From NCBI GenBank assembly GCA_003116875.1, contig BCKT01000007.1, forward strand, positions 1,142,820-1,206,819: DNA of 64,000 nucleotides. Direction: 5' to 3'. Shown here in pieces: positions 1 through 8,869 of the stretch. This DNA comes from Takashimella koratensis (taxonomy: Eukaryota > Basidiomycota > Tremellomycetes > Trichosporonales > Tetragoniomycetaceae). The notes under the pieces were generated by a model. That model had not been told where the DNA came from. It was given only the letters and a program-made list of their open reading frames with translations, and did not search any database. The position numbers were made by a program, and so were the translations under genes. Position 1 is the first letter of the stretch. Each line of letters opens with the position of its first letter.

Positions 1-262
1 GCGGTCGCGGAGTGTTACACTCAAACCTTTGATTACGACAGTCATCTCGCTTCCGTCACATGGCGTAGGAGAAGAAAGGATCAGCTTTAGCTGAGTGTCA
101 CCTTTGAGCGATTCACATCCACACCGGTGATCCCCCATGAGGAGCGTTGAAAGGAGATGTACTGAGCGCAAATCGTCTCCGAGTTGAGCTCGCGCTCGCA
201 CGAAAGCGAAGCCGGAATCGACGCCAAATAAAAGGAAGACTTGTTCACTCATAGTGAAGTAA

Positions 263-273
263 CATCCTTTGAC
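263..273 (+). promoter_or_regulatory. Shared upstream motif (CATCCTTTGAC), array copy 1
   Basis: The 11-mer CATCCTTTGAC lies about 165 nt before the first ATG of the tandem family. The same 11-mer occurs at 1740-1750, 158 nt before the ATG of the second member. Identity and similar spacing suggest a retained promoter element. No factor is assigned. Confidence 0.4.
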
Positions 274-427
274 GCGGTTCGGAATCATTCAGCCCCATTG
301 ACTTGGTATATCATGGGTCCAGTACACATCATGTGTTTATGAGGTGTTCGATTTGCTGTAAACGACCCCCATTCCAGTCCACACATTCTTATACTCACTT
401 GAACATTAAATACATTAGAAACCAACC

Positions 428-1161
428 ATGTCTGAAAGGAATAATCCCGAGGAGTATAACTCTAACGATCCACGCAGGCGTCTAGTAAGTAGTTGATTAT
501 CACTGAGTCAGTAACTCTCCAATGTGAAAGTGTGTAGTCTTCCGATGGCATTTGGTTCTGCTGTTACTGACAAAATGGATGTCGTTTGGGCTTTACGTTT
601 GTCCTAGGGGAGGAGAACAAGCACCATGGCCACTGGCAGCACGACGTTCTCTGCCGATGGCGCTCCTTCTAGCAGTCAAGTCCCTGGATTACTTTACGAA
701 GACGAGGAAGACGGCTTCTTTGGCTCTCCTCTCAATCAGGTAGGTACCGTACCGTACCATCAGTTCACGAATTTGGGGTCCATTGACAACATAATCTCAC
801 TTTTTTGCCGACTAGTCTAGGGAGAACCTTCCGTCCACCCAGCCGCCGTCCACGGAGCCAGTCGTTAGATCAGATACGCAAGACGTTTAGACGTTTTTGA
901 CGGGGTGGTTGACGCTCTGACCGCAGACGGTAGGGAGTCGACGGGTGAGAAAATATCGCCCTCGGCTTTCCCTCCCAAGATGGAGCCGACTCTGCCTTTG
1001 CCAGTTCGACAACAGCTGGGGCTCCCGCTCCCGACCCGTCAGAGCCCTCGCAAACTCAGACCGCACCTGAAGGCCAGGAGGATGACGACGGGGAAGAAGA
1101 GACTCAGGTATCCCCAGAGCGCCAAGAAGATCAAGATAAGGAGGTGCAGAGGCCTCAGTGA
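428..1161 (+). pseudogene. Broken first member of the tandem Ser/acidic family
   Basis: The ATG at 428 opens a 19-codon exon (428-484) ending in an Arg run, followed by a phase-0 intron. The second exon, 608-739, is 44 codons and starts GRRTSTMATGS, closely parallel to STMATTASGG in the next gene. After a second intron (740 to about 816 or 821) the frames fail. One acceptor leads to a stop at 889-891. The other, in the frame matching the neighbour, meets a TAG near 866. A one-base offset near 981 then separates the FPPK-containing frame from a frame encoding an acidic tail (EDDDGEEE) that ends at 1161. The tail resembles that of the gene at 1898. This looks like a decayed duplicate with an intact 5' half. 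An unusual splice pattern or a sequencing error remains possible. Function unknown. Confidence 0.5.
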
Positions 1162-1739
1162 TTGCTTGTTAGCTCGCCGTAGCCTTGAAATTGGAATTGA
1201 TAAATGCAACAGATATTGAGAGCTCCGCTAATAGGGCCTGAAACCATCAGTCGCAGTGATTATAGATCCGCCCCATACGGGCTTGTTGTTCTGAAGGGAA
1301 CAAGCTCGCCTGGTCCATTGAAAAATATTGGTAATTGTATCCTTTCACACAACTTTGTGAATAAAGGAGACGGCCAACATCAGAGAGACAGCGTGATCCG
1401 CGAGCTTTTCCCTTTGGGTCAATGGTCGGCAAAAATCGGACTATATACACCAAGCGGCTTGCTTATGATGCCAACCTTTGTCGCGGGTTATTTGTCTCGG
1501 CCGAGTTTGGCTGAAGAAAAGAGCTTGACAGCTCATCGTTTGTTTTGCTTTGAAACAAGAGGGTGATAAAGGAGTCTCTCTGGGTTGATTGCCGTCTGGA
1601 CGAAAGGAAAAGCACATAGAGCACGCCATCACGCTCGTTTGGGGAGCAATGGAATGTGCATAGCTGGGGAGAGATAGGTGAAAGGTTGCCGTCATCGACT
1701 TATACGTTTCAACCATGTTTCATCGCGAGTGAAAGACGA

Positions 1740-1754
1740 CATCCTTTGACTTAT
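1740..1754 (+). promoter_or_regulatory. Shared upstream motif (CATCCTTTGACTTAT), array copy 2
   Basis: This is the second occurrence of CATCCTTTGAC, 158 nt before the ATG of the gene at 1898. Its extension CCTTTGACTTAT is matched by CCTTTTGACTTAT at 3623-3635, 181 nt before the next intact member. Confidence 0.4.
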
Positions 1755-1802
1755 GTGCACGCCATTTTAGCCTCATTGCCAAGCCACTCGACCAAACCAC
1801 CA

Positions 1803-1810
1803 TATAAAAA
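1803..1810 (+). promoter_or_regulatory. TATA-like box (TATAAAAA)
   Basis: TATAAAAA lies about 95 nt upstream of the ATG at 1898, in the right place for a core promoter of the second array gene. Confidence 0.45.
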
Positions 1811-1897
1811 TGTGACCGAGTTAAACAGGAATTCACCTCCCATACAACAGTATTTACCACTACTGCACTTCAACACAACAAGACCCACCATTGAATC

Positions 1898-2536
1898 ATG
1901 TCTGAAGATAACAATTCTTCCAGTCAAGGGCCTCCGCGCCGGAGGGTGAGTAGATAGTAATGCCTCTCTTGTCGGGCAGTAGCTGACATGGCTCCATGGC
2001 TGGGACCGATTATCCCTCAGCCCACTACTCAGCCCACGAGAATGAGCACCATGGCTACAACAGCCTCTGGAGGGACTAGCGGCTCTGGATTTTGGGACAG
2101 AGATAGTGACGGGAATATGGTTGATTCGCCTGCCGAATCGGTAAGTGTTGCTTCGGAACCGCCTGATCAGACCCGAACGTCTGTCCACTCCGAGGAGGGT
2201 CCGGAAGAGCAAGTTTTGCAAGAGGACCTTACCCAACCCCCAACATCTCTCGGCGTGGTGGACGGCAGGCAGCCGTCCGACAGATCCGTCATGGACTCTC
2301 CCTTCCCGCCGAGACCTGGCAAGGATGACAGGCCGATGCCTGATGCGGGGGCGAGTGCTTCCGGGTCCAAAACCACTTTTGGCGCTCAAACGGCTGGAGG
2401 TGCGCCGCCCCCTGGCCCACCTGGCCCTTCAACTACTCGGTTGGACTTCGACGATGACGATGAAGAAGACGAGAACCAGACAAAGCCTAGCAAGTCTGGC
2501 AAAGACGATGATACCCAAGATGATGGCCACAAGTAA
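1898..2536 (+). CDS. Small Ser/acidic protein, tandem family member 2
   Basis: Exon 1 is 1898-1945 (16 codons, MSEDNNSS... ending PPRRR). The intron 1946-2020 is phase 0 with a CTGAC branch point. Exon 2 is 2021-2536, giving 187 aa. The protein is low in hydrophobic residues and rich in Ser, Thr, Pro and Gly. A DFDDDDEEDE acidic block sits near the C-terminus, followed by a Lys/Asp tail ending DDGHK. There is no signal peptide, membrane segment or recognised domain, so it is probably disordered. The short Arg-ended first exon and acidic tail are shared with its neighbours at 428, 3804 and 4949, which marks a tandem duplication family. A nuclear or charged scaffold role would be guesswork. Function unknown. 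Confidence 0.6.
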
Positions 2537-2639
2537 TGTAAATGAATGCCCGGTTCTTCTCATAATCACGAATTTGATGCAGTAATTCTGTTGGAGATCA
2601 TTGTCTCTGGCAATGACGCGGAGAGTGGGGAGCAAGGCA

Positions 2640-3344
2640 TTTGTAGCCAGTGGATGGGGGCACGATATGAGGTTGAATCGCCGCCGTTGTTGGTAAAGGG
2701 GAGGATCCAAATGCCGATCTTCGTCCGGTACAGGAAGTACAGGGTAAGACGGTCGTAAGGGGTTCCAAGGAGGCACGACAATCTGGTCAACCCCAACAAG
2801 CCCGGAATACCACAGATACCACAGTTGGGTTATGAAGAGAGTAGTTTCTCTTTCGATTTCCATATCAATTGTGTTTTGAGTGCTCCCGGAAAGCCGGACG
2901 GTGCTTTCGCAGCTTGTGCTGTACGAGTGGGAGCAGAATGCAGAAACTTTCTCGCCTGTAAAACCCCCGAGTGACAATCGGCCAACGCGGTCTTGGATTC
3001 CGAATTGGAAAAATGAATGTCGGCCAAACAATTCCCGCACTGCCCAGACCACACAAAGCCCAAGTGACTAAGGAAGCCAAGATGTCCCGACTTTGTTGCG
3101 GATATGAGAAATTCTCGACTCTCGGTTGAGACCGACACCCCTTGTGGGGGAAAAACATGTTCCTGAAGCTTGGCACACGACAACCTCACCGAGCAGACGG
3201 CAGAGGGAATCACCAGCCGTCAACGGCACTACCGAGACTGGGCCACAGAGCTCGGAGGACGAAGACGAAGACGAAGCCGCTCAAAACAAGCTTCAGCGCA
3301 AGGAGACCATGTCGGAGGACGGTGAGGGCGACGGCAAGGAGTAA
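2640..3344 (+). pseudogene. Probable degenerate relic of the same family
   Basis: Around 2665-2700 the DNA resembles the end of exon 2's first part in the preceding gene (a GGTTGA-TCGCC core followed by a GGTAAAG/GGTAAGT-like site). The final 70 codons before the stop at 3344 encode SSEDEDEDEAAQ...KETMSEDGEG, an acidic tail like those of the array genes. No convincing ATG, short Arg-rich first exon or continuous frame links the two parts. I interpret the stretch as a decayed duplicate between members 2 and 3. It could instead be a gene with introns that I could not resolve. Confidence 0.3.
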
Positions 3345-3622
3345 GCTTGTGGTCATGGACCAAGCTGTATTCATCTGGTCGTTTTGAGGATTCTACAAAG
3401 TCAAGGCTGAGTTTGGGAGATGTATGTTTGAGATTCCTCGTGTTGCTTTCATGCAAAGACAGTTTTTGGCCACTGTAGTCGGCAAGGCGGCAAACTGTCA
3501 GGTCACATCGGGGTACTTTTACCATCGGTTGTAGGCAAACAACGTCTCGTGTAGACCTAGGCAAATTACAAAATCACGAGAAAGCAAGAGCAAGGTAGGC
3601 TCGCAGCGTTTGGTCTTTCCTA

Positions 3623-3635
3623 CCTTTTGACTTAT
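3623..3635 (+). promoter_or_regulatory. Shared upstream motif variant (CCTTTTGACTTAT)
   Basis: This is a near copy of the CCTTTGACTTAT motif found before the preceding intact member, here 181 nt upstream of the ATG at 3804. Confidence 0.35.
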
Positions 3636-3803
3636 CACTTCTATGTTCAACCCATGACGCATGTCCTCCTTTGAATTGCTTGTTTGAAGCCGAAGTTTGG
3701 GAGGAGGCAGGATAATATCCCACGGCTGTGACACGATTTTGCTGCGTTCACACCACCACCTCATTCAACGAGCATTACCTATTCCTAACCCCCTGCTTTT
3801 CCT

Positions 3804-4483
3804 ATGATGACGAGTGGCAACGAGTGGCAGAATGTAAGTGACCGATACCAAGGGTGCTGTCCCCCTCGTTCAACTGGAGACAATGGACCCGATTGACGTA
3901 TACCACAGCGACGGAGACGTGGAGCGTCCGGGGGCTCAAGTAGTGGTCGCACTCACGAGCCGACATCCGAAGACGAAGACGACAACGTGAGTGTGGGCAG
4001 CGTGGGCAGCTTTGACGAGAGAACATCCGAACTCTGGAATGGAGATGCGTATACGTTTGATTTAGACGAGTGGGAGAACAAAGATTCCAAAGCCGCACCG
4101 AGGAAGGTCAGTTTTCAACCTCACTAGCCATTCCCAACCTGCAAATGAGAGGACTGACAAGTTGACGATGTGCTTTGTACTCACTCCAGCCTAGCCAAAG
4201 CGCGAAAGAGAGCTTTCCTCTAACGGAAGCTGGTTTAAATGCCGGCACCGTGAGTGATGGTTTCCAGGAAGTAGAGAAAGCTTGGGGCGCTCCAGACCGC
4301 GCAGCATTGAGTGAAAATTTCATCTTTTACGAGCCTTGGACGACGGCTTCAACACCCCAGGAGTCAGACAGATCCATTGCCGGAACGACCGAAGACAATG
4401 GGCAGCATGACAGCGAGAATGAAGAGGAGATGAGCCAGAGCACTCGACCTGCTGAGGACACTGAGTCTGACAATGAGAGCTGA
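3804..4483 (+). CDS. Small Ser/acidic protein, tandem family member 3
   Basis: There are three exons, 3804-3833, 3909-4106 and 4190-4483, all joined in phase 0, giving 173 aa. Exon 1 encodes MMTSGNEWQN. Exon 2 opens with RRRRGASGGSSSGR and has an acidic SEDEDD patch. Exon 3 carries a moderately ordered stretch (GFQEVEKAWG) and ends in a Glu/Asp/Ser tail (NEEEMSQS...DNES). Donors are GTAAGT and GTCAGT, and CTGAC or TTGAC branch points are visible. The layout matches the neighbours: short first exon, basic run, acidic/Ser centre and tail. Sequence similarity is weak beyond composition, so the members diverge fast. No domain recognised; function unknown. Confidence 0.6.
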
Positions 4484-4834
4484 GTCGGCATTATATCCGA
4501 AACCAGATGTACTCTACAGTATAAGAGTACGGTCCATTTGTGTTGGTTGTCGTCATTCGGGTAACAGCAGGGGGTCATGGCGCGACATCAATCAGCTAGC
4601 TTCAACCCCTTTACCTTCCTTTATTTGACGTTATGCATTCCGCGAGTTGTCTCGGGTTCGGCGGTCTTCTGAAGACCGGTGTGACCGATAAAAACAAAAA
4701 GGAACCTCGACTTGATCACCGAAGCGATGGGAATACATTCTTTGTCTCGCAACGCTTGGATCGGGCGGGCTCTGTGAGAAAAAGCTTCCTTTTACCTTGA
4801 AATTCTCGATTGCGAGTAGAAGCATTGCGGTAGG

Positions 4835-4842
4835 TATATATA
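4835..4842 (+). promoter_or_regulatory. TATA-like box (TATATATA)
   Basis: TATATATA lies about 110 nt before the ATG at 4949 and fits a core promoter for the fourth array gene. Confidence 0.45.
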
Positions 4843-4948
4843 ACGGCAGGCGTTCTGCTAGAATTGTCTATCTGACAACCAGCACGCAACCGCGATACAG
4901 TATAGCATCTGATAGAACTGCCTTGACACCTTGAGAGATACCTAAATC

Positions 4949-5581
4949 ATGTCCCAACCTAGTGATCGTGAGCAAGAACGTGCTTCGAACCCGTCTGGGG
5001 TCGGGGAGTTGTCGCCGAGAGGCGGGGGGAATGTGCGTTCGACCACAGACTCTGAAGTCCCCACGGTGAGTTTGCTCGTTTCATTCGTGGCAGACGTACA
5101 GTACAGTACTTAGCTAACCGTTGTTCTTTCGCAGACTTTACGTACAGAGCATGGAGAGAGAAGCGACGCTCCACGGTCATTCAACAGCATGTACGATGAC
5201 GATACGAGCCTCGCCTCTGGTCGATCGGATACTCAAGCCTCTCCGCCTTATATCTTTGCGGAGCCCAGCTCGATGACTTCCTCTTCTCCCGACAAGCAAG
5301 AGACGACTGACTCCCTCCCCGCTGCTCGTCAGAAGTACCAAGGCCGACCCCACCCGCAGCGAACTTACAGCTCGGTGATTTCCACAGGAACCCTGGTGTC
5401 GCTCACCGCCGATTCCGAGGGGGCTCCATCTCGGGCCGGAACTGAAGACGGGTTCGGCGCCACCTCCCCACCGCAATATCAGGTAGAGGAAGGAGAAGAG
5501 GACCCCGAAACGCACGTAGCGGATGGGTTCCGATCAGAATTAAGAGAAGATGGTAGTTCGGTCAGCGAGAAAGGGCGTTAA
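4949..5581 (+). CDS. Small Ser/acidic protein, tandem family member 4
   Basis: There are two exons, 4949-5065 (39 codons) and 5135-5581, joined in phase 0, for 187 aa. The N-terminus is MSQPSDREQERA. The centre has a YDDDTSLASGRSDTQ stretch and a Ser/Thr/Pro-rich region. The C-terminus is acidic (VEEGEEDPE) and ends SVSEKGR. It is predicted to be disordered, with no signal peptide or membrane helix. It closes the tandem set on the plus strand and faces the LysM gene tail-to-tail across about 210 bp. Its place in the family rests on position, phase-0 intron, length and composition more than on alignment. Function unknown. Confidence 0.6.
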
Positions 5582-5791
5582 GCTGTATCGTGGGTCTTTG
5601 CCGCGGACCAGAGTTTCGTGAAGGATCGATAGTGATGTATTTGGAGGGATAGCACAAAGATTCCATATCTATGAATACTCTAACAACAACATACTTGCAC
5701 AGCGAGCGCGCTCTTGCTAACACCATTTTACACCCGACCTCCATTAACCGAAACCCATTCCCACCCGCACTCTCCCACCTCAGTACTCTTT

Positions 5792-6935
5792 CTAACCTTT
5801 CAAACCAACCCCCACACCCATCCCAAACCCACTACCTACAACTTTCCACTTCCCCTCCTTCCTTCTCTCAGGCTTACCTACTTCCCTTTCCCAATCTTCA
5901 TCCTCATACCACCTCTCCACTGCTCTTCCTTCTGTATCCACTGGTCTTTTCTTCCCATCCATCGCTTCTCCACTACCCAGATCACCTACCCACTCCTCCT
6001 TCTGGATCCCTCCGAACCCCACTCCGGCCCCCTGCCCTACTCCCTTTCCCGACACCGAACTCGACGCTGTGGACGAGCCACCGACCTCGGCCTCCGCGAC
6101 AGCAAGGTACGCACCGGCCACCCCTGCGTCCGGTGTCTTGGTCAACAACTGAAACCTCTTCACCTCCCTCTCCCTTTTCCGAGCCGGATCGTCATCGTCC
6201 TCTCCCGCAGCTCCGAGGTCAGGGAGCGAGGGGTTCAAGAGCGCAGAGGAAGGGATAAGTCGACGTGAGATGACTAGGTGTTTACGAGTTCGGAGGATCC
6301 CGGGGTTAGAAGAGAGTGCGGTATGTGGGAGGTTGTTGAGTGATAGGAGGTGGTGAGGCTAAGAAGGTGTTAGTGTGGACAAGGATAGAGACGGATACCT
6401 CAGTGAATGGGCAGGTTCACAGATGGGTGGGGCATGAATTGGCAAATGGATGACTCACGTCTGCTGCGTACTTGCGAGCGACGGAGAGGACAGTGTCCCC
6501 TCGAGATAGTGTATGTTTGACTTCTACAGTCTCCATCTGCTCTTCTTCCACCGCCCCATCTCCCGCACCTACCGCATCCTCATACGCAGGCGGCGGCGCG
6601 CGTTCTTCTTCTGCCCCTGTACCCTCTCCTTGTCCCGCTTCTCCCTGCCCTTGCCCCTCCCCACCTACCCCGCCTTCCCCACCCTCCTCATCATCCTCAT
6701 CCTCCAATACAAAAACCTCCTCCCTGCTGACCTCGCGCTCAAATCTCTCCCTCGCACCCCTCGCGACCCTCGCGCTGCCCTCGGCGGTCCGTACTTCCCC
6801 GCATCGGAGACAGGGTGTGTATTCCCGCAGTCGCGGGTTGCGCGCAAGGCAGGTGGAGCAGATGGGGGATAAGCAGCATGGGTAGGTGAAGGGTTGGGAC
6901 TCGCGGATGTCGGAGGAACAGGCTTGGCACGACAT
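5792..6935 (-). CDS. LysM domain protein with N-terminal Cys-knuckle
   Basis: Exon 1 runs 6935-6459 and exon 2 6358-5792, joined in phase 0, for 347 aa. Residues about 3-46 form a Cys pattern resembling a binuclear zinc knuckle: CQAC, a CC pair, CSTC and CLRC. A Glu/Gly-rich acidic linker follows with a PPPAYEDA motif. From about residue 140 a LysM motif begins (HTLSRGDTVLSVARKYAAD). The intron falls inside it, and the second half reads PHHLLSLNNL then RKHLVISRRL. After an acidic stretch comes KREREVKRFQLLTK, typical of fungal and animal intracellular LysM proteins. No signal peptide is present, so it should be cytosolic or nuclear rather than a secreted chitin binder. Its function in this family is poorly known. 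Confidence 0.75.
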
Positions 6936-7233
6936 CGTGGGTGGGTACGGGTGGATTGAGGAGAGCTAAGGTGAAGTGGATGGTCAAGTGGTCAAGTCTG
7001 GTAGCGATGACCGATGGCCGATCAAAGTGAGGATTGAGTGGCGAATTGGACGTGGCGATCGGGATTCACATGATTCCAGCGTACCTAAACCCTCCGACTA
7101 CCTACTAACCACTACTACCTACTATACTACCACTGCTACCTACTACCCATCGCCTGGACAGTATAATACCGCACTCACTGCGACGTACAGTCATCTGCAT
7201 ATTTCTTCCTCTCCTCAACCCTTCAATTCCATG

Positions 7234-7863
7234 CTATTCCCTATCCCAGACTCCGCAGCCCTTTCGACAGACCCACTGCTGTCCCCAACCTTTTACGACC
7301 CTCAATTCGACCTGCGTACGGGGCAAGCACCTCTCACAATGGAAACACCACTCGACGTCGAGTTCATCAACGACGAGACCGGCGACGCCTTGCTCGCATC
7401 GCTTCACGGGGTCTTCTTCCAGCCTCGCGCGCGCGGGGAGCGCAGGAAGGGCTGGGAGGTTCAGTTTCGGTCGGAGAGTAGGGGAGATGCAGAGCTGGTG
7501 CTCGTGCTGGTCTTCGTGCTCGCGCTCGTGCCCTTGGCTCGTGGGAGAGAGAGCAGGGTGTATCCGGTCGATCGCGATAGGCGAGCGGAGTGGAGGTCGA
7601 ACCGTGCGGTCAGACAAGGTAGACTCACCCTCCGTGGCCTCGGGAGACCGGTCAGAGATTGGGCGTAGGTAGAGCGGGTCGAGAAGAGGGATTCGACGCG
7701 GGACGAGGGTTGGCGAGGTGAGATGTAGAGAGGTTACAGGTCCTGGAAGGGTGAGGCAGGATATGAGAGAGTCCGGGATAAGAGTGGGTCGAGCAGTAGC
7801 AGATGGCGGGAAGATCGGGCGGGCGGTGGTAGTCGTGCTGGTCGCGGCAGCGACAGTGGCCAT
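7234..7863 (-). CDS. Hypothetical protein with C-terminal Cys motif
   Basis: A single 209-codon frame starts MATVAAATSTTTT. The first 140 residues are Pro/Ser/Arg-rich without a clear fold. The C-terminus carries WCFHCERC and, about 25 residues on, WVCRKGCG, a C-x2-C...C-x3-C arrangement that could bind zinc and loosely recalls the Ecl1-type short zinc motif of fungi. It lies 299 nt upstream of the LysM gene on the same strand. The alternative plus-strand frame here has no recognisable features. I am moderately sure it is coding and unsure of family. Confidence 0.45.
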   Translation of the reverse strand: MATVAAATSTTTTARPIFPPSATARPTLIPDSLISCLTLPGPVTSLHLTSPTLVPRRIPLLDPLYLRPISDRSPEATEGESTLSDRTVRPPLRSPIAIDRIHPALSPTSQGHEREHEDQHEHQLCISPTLRPKLNLPALPALPARARLEEDPVKRCEQGVAGLVVDELDVEWCFHCERCLPRTQVELRVVKGWGQQWVCRKGCGVWDRE

Positions 7864-8869
7864 GGTTTCGGTATGTTTTCAGTACGTCAATGGGTATTGA
7901 TAAGTCTTGTCGATAGATGATGGGGTAAGTGCTGGCAGTGACTTGGGAGTCGTGAGGTGTGTGAGGGAGAGGCAGCGTAGGAGTTAATGAGTAATGAGGA
8001 GTAGGTGGGTGAGGTGAGGACGTGAAGAGGTGTTAAGTATGTCGTGTGAGTAGGTGACGGTGTGGGGAGTTTGGGGACGTTTGGGGATGGCTCTGGGGGT
8101 GTGGAGGGAAAAGAGGAGGTGTACGCGCTGAGGAGGACGGTGCAAGGTGTTGGGGTGGGGTAGTTGAGGATGGGGCGTTGAGGTGTAGGGGGATGAGTAA
8201 TGATCAACACCGAGCACGCAATGTCTACTTGGGGTGGGAATGGGGAGCGACCCAACCCCAAGGTCTAGCTAGAGCTGAGGCAAGTCGACTCGGAGCGGGG
8301 TCACAAAGGATGACCAGATCTCCCGTCTCACGCCTAGATAAAGGACCGACCACGGGTGGTGTGCACCACCTCTCACCTCATACCGCACCGTTCACCTCTC
8401 TCACCACGTTGGATCACCATACCCCACACCGCCCCGCTATGTCCCGCCCCGTTCGGCCCCAATGAACCGGCCGCGGAGGAGAAGCGGAATGAGAGATGAG
8501 GGAAGGCCAAGAGCCGACCGAGACGGAAAGAACCCGTCATTCGGGTCTAGGTCTTGGTGCAATCCTCGACACTATGCGTACCCATCCAGACAATCACCCA
8601 GCTCTCTGGTGCTGACTCCTTCCCTTCTCTCACAAGGAGTCGATGGAGGGAAGATGCGGTATCAACCCTAGTGCGCCGAGTCTTTGGGGCATACTGTATC
8701 GGCACCTCGCTAGGTCTATGACCGATATGTACATGATCATACGACCCGATTAGGGAAACTACGATGGGAATAAGAGCTCTACAACACAGGGTGGCCATCG
8801 GGTTGGAAATGTATTCAAATGTCGTGGGGATCGTTATCACTTCTGACTTTCTATACCACACCTCACCCT
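7864..8869. other. Intergenic stretch without a recognised gene
   Basis: One kilobase between two minus-strand genes. It holds G/T-rich DNA at 7900-8200 and short open frames of biased composition only. It must include the promoter of the gene at 7863. No RNA gene or repeat recognised. Confidence 0.5.

Noticed and set aside
5671..6268. Two plus-strand frames of 184-195 codons
   Set aside because: They are antisense to the second exon of the LysM gene, Pro/Ser/Leu-biased and carry no motif.
6976..7668. 230-codon plus-strand frame opposite the Cys-motif hypothetical
   Set aside because: The minus-strand frame has a zinc-like Cys pattern and neighbours of the same orientation; the plus frame has only Thr/Tyr and Arg bias.
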